From: Lepidonotus clava
Taxonomy: Eukaryota > Annelida > Polychaeta > Phyllodocida > Polynoidae
NCBI GenBank assembly: GCA_936440205.1
Contig: OW387145.1
Span: 15,871,396 to 15,935,395, forward strand
Reading direction: 5' to 3'
Length of the DNA: 64,000 bases
Under the pieces are notes generated by a model, which was not told the DNA's origin, made no database searches, and saw nothing but the letters and a program-made list of their open reading frames with translations. The position numbers and the translations under genes were made by a program. Every line of letters begins with the position of its first letter. The stretch's first letter is position 1. Below are positions 54,401 through 64,000 of the stretch, piece by piece.

Positions 54401-57400
54401 GGAGGCCATTCATTTTTTCAATTAGTATGCATCCAATCTATACATTAGTCTGCAGGTGTATCACAATACAAACATACTATCCATGAAAAACCGAATTTGT
54501 GAATGAATTTAGGGAGTATGTTATTACTTTTGTCTATGATTAACAGTAATATGGCAGGATGAAACTACCCTTGTCTTACATTAAGAGAAAAATATGACAA
54601 TACACTTGTACATGATGAACAGTAATGTGAGGAGGCTATGATAATATTGTTGTCCATCATTAATTGATGAACAGTATTGTGGAGAGGACATGTCTTTGTC
54701 AGTACCTTTGTCCATGCTTAACATTAGCGTGAAAGTATGACAATACTTTTGTCCAAGATTAACAGTAAGTATCTGACACCTTTGTCCGTGATTAACAACA
54801 ATGCGAAGCTAAAAGGCAGGGTACCTGTGAGATATTTGCGGATGGTTTTGAGCGTCTCGGCCTCCTCCTCCTGCTCCTGCTCTGTGTTGTCCTTGGGCTC
54901 GAAGTAGACGAGTTTGGTGAGAGTCCCACCAATGTCCATACCGAACCAGGGCATCGCTGTACGAACAGAGAGAACAAGGCGATTAGAAGACAAGGGACAG
55001 CAACAGGAACAGACTGATCCAGGATGTGGTAAGGGCCTTGACGTCTGCATGTGATGCGTCCTTTAGTTGTTAAACCCCACTCTTTTACCAGCAGGAATAT
55101 ATCAGAAGTATAAGAAAGACGGAACATATGCTGACTGTATGCCTGTTACTTGAAGAGTCAGTTGGTGAAGTAAATGTACATATATAAGGAATTATCTCTT
55201 AAGATCGAAAGGAGTTCGAAGACACGAATTGGTTTATCTTTTTATCTTGTTATATGAAAGAAGTTGGAATTATGTGATTTGTCGATCTTTCACTGTGGGT
55301 CTGTTGTCTGTTACCTCCGAACAAAACAAACTGCATTTGTTCAAGTAGCTGACGTACAACAGAGATAAAGCCCACACATTCCTGATGGAGTCCCTTTACT
55401 GACGGCCACATTAGAATCAGCAAAGTATGTAACGCATTATGTAACGCACTAGGATAGGCAACAACTCATCGAATTAGATAAAGATACTACATTTTTGTAC
55501 ATCTTTTGTCGAGTATGGAACATTTTTCGTGTTATTATTGGTCATGAAATAATGAGGAATAAGACAATGATACGACGTTAGGTGTGGTATACTAAATTGA
55601 AATACATGTATACATGTAGCTTAGGGAAAATTGGAGAAATCTCTTAAACTTATCAACTTAAACTCTATAACTAGACTATGTAAAAGAAGACTTTTGTGAA
55701 GTCGTATGATTGCTACAAGATGACACTACCCTACAGAAAACCTTGAATGGTCCGGTGGTAACTTTTCAGATTTCCCTAAGAAATGTGGCACGTAGAAATA
55801 CGTGAGCATCAGGTTGTTTAACATGGGTTCATCAGGTTGATTCAAACTAGGTTTCTTGTGGAAAACCCCATGATACTAACCCTTTATAAAGGGAAACCTA
55901 GGGACAAGTGTATCGGACATTCTGATTAGGTACAGTGTGCAATGTTCCATTAAAATTTGACAACATTTCGCAAACTCAAATAACTACAAAAATACATTCC
56001 ATAAGTCTTTAACTTTAGTTTTTGATATAGCATGATCCATGAAAATTATCTTTAAGTCACTTGAATTCCAGAAAACCCATCATATTTCTGCTTTTAGACA
56101 ACAATGTTTGTAAAGAAACCTATTTTGGTGGGTCACCAAAATTGGGACAATATTTCATCAAGTTTCAGCTGTTCTTCATGGTCTATATTTTACCATGGAC
56201 CTAAGTCATGGCCATAGAATGTATTTCAATGGCTAATAGAGTTTGACATTGCATTGCTTTTGGCTCCCTTTAAGCTAAGGTATGTCATGTCTCTGTATGT
56301 AACAACAGCGGCCTGTGTCGGACAAACACATTATGTCATTGACACCACCAGATAATACAGTCACAGGCTGGTGGGTCGGTTGTTTGGGTTTAATGGCGTG
56401 ACTTAGGTCATATCTTGGAAAGAAAAAGGTTCATGACTAGTTCAGTTTCTGGGAGACCAAACCCATTAAAGGTAGACACCCTGTCCCTACACACCTGTGG
56501 TAGCAAGGGTCGTTTTGTGTGCAGGCTCATACAATCGGGGGCTCCAGGCACAATGGCCTTTGATAACCGAATAATGGTTACAATAGGGGAAACGTCCTGT
56601 AGCATCAAGACAGAACCGTATGTTCTGAAGCATTATGCCCGGGGACCACTCGGTGTGTGCTGGTTTATCTCTCCATGCCAATCATTTAATATATTTTACT
56701 TTCCAGTCCACTGACTTTTACAGATATCATGAAGTTTTTTGTTGTTGTTTTTTTTAAATGTTTATTAAGTAAATTACTTCAGGGTTGCCCCTGGTTTTCA
56801 GTTATATAACAATGATAAAGTATAGTAAATTAACATTTAATGTGTAAATTATAAGTATGTACATCAAAATCAATACAATATATTATATTGGACCTAATAA
56901 AGTAGATCAACATAGACACAGTGTATGTGTTTGGTTAGATTCATAAATTCATTGACACAGGTTGCAAATTGTACAATATATAGTATCTATAGCATCGGAT
57001 ACTTTTGCAAACCTGACCGTGCTGGTGTATATGACCAATGGGTTTGATAATTCGTATGGCTTATGGTAATGTTAGCCACTTTGTAAACGTTCAACTATGA
57101 ATTGGAAATTTGTGAAAATTTTATACATACAAAAATGTTCTATGTATGAAATTTACATATATGTAAGATATTTAATATTAGGCCATACCAACAGCCAATC
57201 ATAAAAACAAAGCACTTCTGGGGAAAATGGTTATAGAAACAACGTGAAAAAACCCTATACTATTTCTAATTTCATGTTCTTGTATTCACCCTGAATGTGA
57301 ATTCTTTTTGAGCAAAAAAAATTATGCAAGTGTGTAAATATTGCTGACCAATTAAGTATGTTCAGAAATTCCTGCAGGTACGCTCTGATTTCAGGAAAAC

Positions 57401-60400
57401 ATACCTGACAGCAATATCAAAGAGTATAGCAAACCTAGACTTACACCTCAGAGTCCATTTGTTTTCTGTCGTTGCTGGCATCCTCATATTTAATTTATGA
57501 GTCCACTTCCTACACCTGAGCAGTAAATCCAACGTTTTGCTATAATGTAGCCTTCTGTCCCGAGCACTGTAAGTCTCGGGGGAACACTGGAAAAGTGACC
57601 AAGCTCTAATCCTGCTGTCTCTCACCAGCGACGGAGAGTTGTGTAACGTATGACCGTCCCCTAGTAGCGGGATCAAGATAGTGACCGTGGACTTAGTTGA
57701 GTGAGATACCACACGGGCCATCTGCCAATTCTGACATCTTTGTGAACAATCACATGCTGGAGGTAAAACCTCCACTTCTCACCACACACTTTAATGATGA
57801 CAGTTTGAGACTGCATCCTTTCAGAGAGTAAAACTGGAAGGTAAAAATGAGGGTGCCCTAAAACTGAGAAATAAACCTGAATTTCAAATTAGCCACAAAA
57901 ACACAAATAATGTGTCTTGGGGGCAAAAGTATGAAAGCTCACGAAAAAAGTCCATAACTTGACATCAAGATAGAAAAAAAACAGTATGGAAGTTTACAGT
58001 AGCCCGCTGTATGTATGATGGTATTGCATCTGTTCCATGACGTAGGTGTTTTAAGGCGGTGTAAGCGGCCCGCACCTCCCCTCCCCAATACTACAGGTAT
58101 AGGGGTAATGAGGGTGCACCACGTGTAGGAGGGGGGTGGGCGTGGGTCGGGGGAGACAGGGGCTGAGAATATCCTTACTCTATGTAGAAAATGGTATCAT
58201 CATATAGTATGGAGAGAAGTATGATAATAAATGCTACGTAATTACGTTCAACGTAAAACACCCTGGATGCGGGCTTTCAATGCATTGCAAGGGTTCACTC
58301 AACTGTGCCCCTTGGCATTGGTACCATTTCTTCTATTCCGTACAGTTTTGTCTTGTAGAATATTGGTGCCAATCCTTTTTACACTTCACTGAATCCATGG
58401 TGCCTGAATGCATGTTTTAACCCGCATAAATTCTCCCCCCAAGCATATTTCTGTATTTGGGTTTGCTGCAGACCAGTATATCAAGCTCTGTTGTGGGTAA
58501 CTGCTTTTTTATTACTTTATTTACACTGAGAAACTCACAATTAAGCCAGAAGGCCTGTTTCAAAAAGCTAAGGTAAAAGGTGTTCCAAAAAAATGTCCAT
58601 GTCCTGTGACATTTTCCCCTCTGAATATTCATGATGATTTCTTCCAATCTGAAAGCATTCTAGTTCAGAAAAATAAAACGCATGAAAAAAAAAAAGTAGA
58701 ATGTCTAACAATTTGAGAATCAGGAAAGCCAGACCCTGCCATCACAAAATCCCCTGTGTTTTGGTCAAATTTCTAAATCATTTTGTTTCCCTCATGAGGA
58801 TTTTGCAATTTCCTGTTTCCCCTGTGCAATATGGCCACCCTGATTATCGGGATGCACGTAATGAATTGCAAAATAAGGACTTTCTTGTATGACAACATGT
58901 ATATGAGTCATATATCTCGCCATCAGAAATCATTGACGTACATTAACGGACTTATTCTTAGGAGGTGTTGAGGTGTATTCATTTACAGCAACCGCATGAA
59001 TGGCTGGCTCACTTTGACCTGGCCTTAATGCAGCATAACGACAGGTTGCCTTAGTGATGGGTAAACGTTGGAACAAAATGATGATGTCATGATTAGTATC
59101 CATGGTGTAAGCATGTAATCAAATCAATTTTGAAACTGTGCAAATGATCAATTCTGAACTAAAATATAGTCTTTATTAAACCAAGCCTATTTTAGTTCAG
59201 ATATGATCATAAATACCGCCACATGAGGCGGTATTTTAGATAATTTCGTGAATATCGGTAATAGAAAACAAGACCTTTTAGGTATAAGACCTCCATATGT
59301 ACCCAGCTAAGGGTTCACGCCATTTCCCGTTTCCCCTGTACAATGGCCACCTTACTTATTAGAATGCACGTTATGCACAGTTATTTTAAGATTATGAAAA
59401 TGAGCACACAATAGGCTGGCACCAGTGGCAACTTGACCCACTCCTACCTGTATGCTAGGACAAACTTATCAACTCTTACCATCACTACAAACTTGGGCCC
59501 AGAATTAATTCAATTAGTCAAAAGTTTCTAAAAACAGGCTGTGTTTAATGTGGAAAATAGACGGATATACAATTACTTTATTCTTATCAATACAGGATAC
59601 AGTTGGCCCACATCCCAGGAGCCAACACAGCTTCAGATCATCAATACAAAACTTAAAGATGGACGACGATGCCGTTTACTTTTTGAAATCGTGTATTACA
59701 TTTAATCGTGAATAATAACCTATATAGCTGTTAAGCAACAACAAAAATAACTTAATGTTGATTTTCCAGGCTTAATAAAATAATAAGATATCTTGTTTGA
59801 TTAAGTTTTGATGACAACTTTTCAAATATACACAAATACCATGCTAGGTCCTAAAAAAAAGCAATTACATCCTTGCGAATATTGTATTACAAAACATGAC
59901 AACGGTTTTTACTCAAGAAAATGTGAGGAATCGCACTTCGATAACACAGCTATAAACATCATAGTTAAATTAATGTTCACTCAGTGATAGACAATGGGCC
60001 TCTCAAGGCCAATGTACTCATAAAAATCATAGTTTAATTCATGTTCACTCAGTGATAGACAATGGGCCTCTTAAGGCCTATGTACTCATACAATCGTATC
60101 TATAAGGGCATATTATACAGTATATGAAGGCTCTTTATGTTTCTCTATTTAATGGTGGGCCTGTTCAATGTACATGTATACGAATACGATTATTTACTCC
60201 AATACTGATGTTAAAACGGGGGAACAACGTCATGAGTGATGATTAGTACATAATAAAGTTTCACATTATCTATATTAATGTTACCGCAGAGTACAAAAAG
60301 GAATGCTACATTTCTTGCGTCTTATCTCTAGTTGTGAGCAGCAAACAAAGGACTGTGAAGTTCGTGACCGCTTATCACTCAAGACCACTCCAACAAACGG

Positions 60401-62089
60401 CCAGGTCTCAGAGGTGAGATTGTATCAAATTCTGGGCTCCTACCAAATCCATGTCCAGCCAACCCGCTCCTCTTGCGATTTGCGACGGCTCTAGAAACTT
60501 TGAGGACCTCTGGTTTGACATAATGTATACATACATGTTCTTATTCCCTCTTTTTCTTTCCCTTTCCGCAAGTTGTGCTATTATTAGGTTACTACACTTG
60601 CCTATCGGTCAAATCCTTGTCGTCAGTGGCGGTTTCAGAGGGGGGTGGGCGTGGAGCCGAAGAAATTAAAATCTTAGATCCGCTACTGGTCGTATGATTA
60701 ATTCCTTTCCGTATGATTTCGAAATTGCTAAAAAGTTAAGAATAGCCTTGCATCTACCGAGTGGTTTTATCTATACTCTTCTTTCATATTGGGCTCATTT
60801 TCCACATTACGACATTGAACCCATAGAGATGCTATATGTCCATGATTGAATACCGTAAACCAGAATATTCCTGCCAAAATAGTTCCGACAAATTTCCTAA
60901 TCGTATATAGGGGATGGTTTCCTTATGTAATTCTTCCTTAACCAGCCATATGTATTCGACTTCCTAAATTAACAGCGTAAATCTAATGGGTACAGTAAGT
61001 TTAAGGGAGGAAACTTGTGGTATTTGGTTAGTCAGTATGACTACCGGGACCTGAGTCAATGGGTCTGTTAGGACAATTTAAGATGTGCTTATCAAACGTA
61101 ATAATCATGTGCCTAACCTAAGGAATGACACGGTTGAGTTACCATTTTGATGTAAGGTAGAATCCGACCTGATGAAAACGATAGACGACAAAAATATTTA
61201 TAGAAGTTGATGTCATCCATTGGTTGCATAATATTAACTTGGTTACCATTAAACCTCTCTCCAGTATTGATAATGGTTGATACACTGTAGAAGCTCACAT
61301 ACCACATCCACGAGTAGAACCTCAAAGGAATTAAATTTGTGATGGCCAATATTACTTTACAGCTATGTTAGTGATTGAGAAAGGGTTCAACAGGACAGAT
61401 ATAGAGAATAACCACCCGGAACTCAATGTCAAGACTGAGTATGGAACTACGTACTTAGTGCTGTTTCGTTGGTTTGATGCGTTATTACATCTGTGCTGAA
61501 GGATATGAACTATTCTTAGGATATGATAGTTTTATTTCTACATTTCAGTTTTATTAATAATCGACAGTGTGTAGAGTGATAATATTATGACTTAGGAAAA
61601 ATGGAGAGGGAATACATGGATTCAAACGAGGACCCGTAAATTTACAAGGAGAGGGGCCAACGTCTAAGAATCATATTTCAAACTTCGATTTTGAAAAGAG
61701 GATAGAGGCAACCAGATTCCCAAATACCAATGCTTTAGCAAAAAGGGCTATTATGAAAAACTATTAGGATAATACTAATGCTTTTGACTTGTATGTCAGG
61801 GACCTATTATATTATTAAAGATATCTATGAATTTCACGATTTAAATTATTATTAGAGACCGTTTGTGAATCGTTACGTAAACCTGGTGTAATGTAAGAAT
61901 TGATGACTGTACAAGACTATGCATGACAATAAAAAACTTACGCGGGGCACAGTGGCCTTCTCGAAGCAGTAACGTCGGACTCTCTGACTCTCTATTTCGG
62001 GATCTTGAAGCTGATGCACTGGCCTCGGGACGGTCGACGTGGTCACACGCCCCTTCGGTGCCATTACCATTCATGTGAGGGGATGCCAT
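48477..62089 (-). CDS. PANK: Pantothenate kinase (PANK1/2/3 type), complete, eight coding exons
   Basis: It catalyses ATP-dependent phosphorylation of pantothenate, the first and controlling step of coenzyme A synthesis. Minus-strand exons are 62089-61942, 54956-54825, 53919-53699, 53081-52834, 51985-51809, 50397-50274, 49449-49324 and 48638-48477. All introns are GT-AG, phases agree, and the sum is 446 codons with a TAG stop, 445 residues. Landmarks: a Ser/Arg/Glu-rich leader (1-49), the ATP-binding [17 protein letters not shown] (56-72), [14 protein letters not shown] (152-165, where the catalytic Glu of human PANK3 lies), ECYY (197-200), VNIGSGVS (226-233), [16 protein letters not shown] (251-266), [11 protein letters not shown] (338-348) and VVFVGNFLR (355-363). 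The Ser/Thr-rich tail extends past the usual vertebrate end. No clear mitochondrial leader is visible, so a cytosolic or nuclear form is more likely. Intron 1 is about 7 kb. Confidence 0.97.
49089..49298. mobile_element. MITE, CAGAGATGCCAC family, copy 3, in PANK intron 7
   Basis: The left end CAGAGGCCGCTCCTGA and right end TGGCACCTCTG match copy 2, as does the interior GTTGTGCAATCCAAAATC. The right end stops 25 bases from the kinase exon 7 donor (exon edge 49324). Confidence 0.7.
54520..54815 (-). repeat. Degenerate tandem repeat in PANK intron 2
   Basis: About five or six units of roughly 55-65 bases share CTTTGTCCATGATTAACAGT and a TATGACAATAC word. The array ends just before exon 2 (54825). 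Confidence 0.7.
58804..59376. repeat. Two diverged copies of a ~58-bp word in PANK intron 1
   Basis: 58804-58863 and 59319-59376 share ATTTCC(T/C)GTTTCCCCTGT, AATGGCCACC or AATATGGCCACC, and GATGCACGTAATG or its near match. Probably remains of one repeat family. Confidence 0.6.
59145..59236. repeat. Two adjacent hairpins in PANK intron 1
   Basis: A 22-bp inverted repeat with few mismatches (59145-59166 and 59188-59209, TGATCA ends, core CTGAACTAAAATA) is followed directly by a perfect 10-bp one (AAATACCGCC 59211-59220, loop of six, complement 59227-59236). Confidence 0.75.
59958..60093. repeat. 68-bp tandem duplication in PANK intron 1
   Basis: Two units in a row with a few differences share GTTCACTCAGTGATAGACAA and TGGGCCTCT. 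Confidence 0.88.
60624..60688. mobile_element. Very short inverted-repeat transposon (65 bp) in PANK intron 1
   Basis: It starts CAGTGGCGGTTTCAGAGG, ends TTAGATCCGCTACTG, and is flanked by GTCGT on both sides (5 bp). Ends and duplication length match the element at 30853-31004, so it is a related, internally reduced copy. Confidence 0.7.
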
Positions 62090-62127
62090 CTTGTCTTTAA
62101 AACTTTTTCACTGACGTTTTTTTTCTT
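62090..62127 (-). other. PANK: 5' UTR part of the PANK start exon
   Basis: On the minus strand a TTTCAG acceptor precedes 62127, and the ATG at 62089 follows after 38 bases. It pairs with the donor at 63123. Confidence 0.45.
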
Positions 62128-63123
62128 CTGAAATCATGATGAATATATAATGGTGAGTAATGAGGCGAAATGCCTGGACTGACATGTCAACTGTTGATGG
62201 ACTTTTAATGTATTTCTCTAGACTCTACAGGGCGTACCCAGCCCTAAAATCTGAAAGGGGGTCCAAATTGATGTAAGGAGATACCGGGGAAATGTGAAGG
62301 GGTTCCATGTCAATCTGAAGGGGCTGCAACTAACAGTTTGCTATGTTTTAAGGTGTATTGCCTGGACTTTTCAAAATCTGAGGGGGCTCTAGAGCACCCC
62401 CCCCCCCCGGCACTGCTCTATGTATATACAGTGACGTAGCATTGGCTGTCGAGGATGGTTTACACTGGAAGCTAGGCCCCCAATAAACGTGGTCTGTCGT
62501 TCTGTGCGGACATAGCTCTGGTTTGTAAATTAGGTCTTTTAAAAAGGTACAATTCTTCAAAGTTCAATTCTTCAACAACAACAATAAGGCGAGATTAGAA
62601 AAAAATCAGGCGCTACCACATTGTGTCAGAAACTTACACAGAATGTTCCTATCAACAGTTTTATCTAGAAACAGTGCTGGTGACCATAGTTTTTGTTAGA
62701 GAACACCCTGATTTCCAATGCTCTCAAAACACCAGAGATAGAGAAGAAAAGAGATGGATGCATCGGTCGGGCACCATCTTCCCACAAGGTTTAAACACAA
62801 TAGATTAACCTAAGTAAGACATCCCATGCTCTTCAAATCGTCTTAAAGTATAAAACTTGTGTGGTCTATAGTTCAAGCGTGAGTTTCCCAATGAGGGCCG
62901 CCATTATCGGGGGACACAAGGGTCAAGGTGACTAGAAGCTAGATTATTAACACCTGTCAGAATGCAAATAACGAAAGGAAAATTTTCAAATCTGGCCTCA
63001 GGGTAGATGAGATGATAATCTAATTGTTTCATATTTTGTCATATTTTTCCTGTCATAAAATGAATAACCCTGATTTTACAAAGTTTGACCTAATTAACCA
63101 AGAACCCCAGTCGCGCTACTTAC

Positions 63124-63330
63124 CCCCAACCCACCCTCCCTGTTACATAACGTGTCGCGCAGCTTGTCCCCCAGTCGCGGTGAACTCACGCTAGGCCTAT
63201 ACGGACTAGGACAGTGTGCGGCTTGAGGGGGAATTCCCGGCCATTCTCGTATCGCGCAGTCAATATTGCGACGGGAAACGCTGAGGATAGCTCCCAGCAG
63301 ATCCTTCCTACAACGCATTGAATTGCGGTT
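63124..63330 (-). promoter_or_regulatory. PANK: Probable non-coding first exon and promoter of PANK
   Basis: GTAAGT begins at 63123 on the minus strand, after a G-rich exon edge. The 200 bases upstream are locally richer in CpG than their surroundings, as expected for a broadly expressed gene's start. The start site is not fixed. Confidence 0.4.
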
Positions 63331-64000
63331 CAGTTGCGAAAACTCAGCCTGGAGATAATCTAACAGGGATTCCCCATTGATTGTTAAATAAATAAGCTTT
63401 CCATAGCGATTTTAAGGACTGCATGGGATTCCTGTGATCAATGCCAAATTTTTTTTCTCACTTACTGTATGAAGATTGGACCAATATCTAAATAGTCCAC
63501 AGCGAAATAACGGGTTCTCCCCCCATACACTGCCATAGAAAATAGCCCCACCATTGCCTCATATTCAGTATATATAATATATGTAGTTAAGATTAAGATG
63601 GAAGGAACCATGCCTCAGAATTTTAATAGAAGCCTCAGTCTTTATCTTATGTAATGGAGTAAAATGAAATGGCACAACGCTTCTTTTTTTTTTTAAAATA
63701 ATCAAAATTAGGGGCTCAATAAAAATCTGAAACTACCAGTAACTAGGTTTTCTCCTAATGATTGTAAACGTGTAGCAATCACTGAATCAGTCAATGTTAG
63801 ATCTACTGATATTGATATTAGCTAGAAATCTTGTTTCAAGAAATAAAAGTGAAAAAAATAGGTTGTTAAAGCTCACACGAAAAGAAATATTTCAAAATTC
63901 AATTAACCTATTATACTGTTTCCTCAATATCTATTTTGATGTTTCATGAAGTGAGAAACGACCAGGGCACTAAAACAATGGGCCCGGGACCTATTGTTTA
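63331..64000. other. AT-rich spacer at the right edge
   Basis: No coding pattern or clear repeat is visible. Confidence 0.5.

Noticed and set aside
57362-57775. 137-codon minus-strand frame in PANK intron 1
   Set aside because: No domain and no match to PANK alternative leaders that I can recognise.
62215-62440. Possible inverted-repeat element with C-rich end
   Set aside because: Words resemble common invertebrate MITE ends, but I could not define matching ends.

Overview
This is animal nuclear DNA. It has spliced genes with GC-rich, G/C-ending codons inside AT-rich introns and spacers, and many short transposons. Three genes are recognisable or well supported: an RNF38/RNF44-type RING E3 ligase, an intronless multi-pass membrane protein, and a complete pantothenate kinase. 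The closeness of the RING protein and the kinase to vertebrate RNF38/44 and PANK1-3, and the frequent short words such as acatgta and aggccta, suggest a marine invertebrate, perhaps a deuterostome such as a lancelet. The species cannot be fixed from the sequence alone.

Layout. Bases 1-872 are the last coding part of an unrecognised Gln/Pro-rich protein (+). Seven exons of the RNF38/RNF44 gene (+) lie at 1663-7047, with poly(A) signals at 7221 and, more distantly, 12598. From 12.6 to 34 kb the DNA is accessory. It holds an incomplete Ty3/Gypsy element (17419-20496, minus) and a 3976-bp LTR element with two 800-bp LTRs that look identical and a 4-bp target duplication but no gag or pol (22219-26194). 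It also holds a 31-unit minisatellite whose unit carries a CTCF-like motif (28102-28791), a solo LTR with a 5-bp target duplication (32079-32890) and a small inverted-repeat transposon (30853-31004).

A 499-codon intronless ORF with five predicted membrane segments lies at 34190-35689 (+). From 35.8 to 48.4 kb I see no gene, only a worn LINE fragment, a pair of dispersed repeats and two MITEs. The pantothenate kinase gene occupies 48477-62089 (minus) in eight coding exons, with all splice phases agreeing and 445 codons before the stop. A non-coding first exon probably ends at 63124.

The genes do not look functionally linked; this is an ordinary animal gene neighbourhood. The most unusual items are the CTCF-motif minisatellite, the young non-autonomous LTR element with several internal repeat arrays, a cluster of AGGTCA inverted repeats near 10.2 kb, and a MITE family with one copy ending 25 bases from a kinase splice donor.
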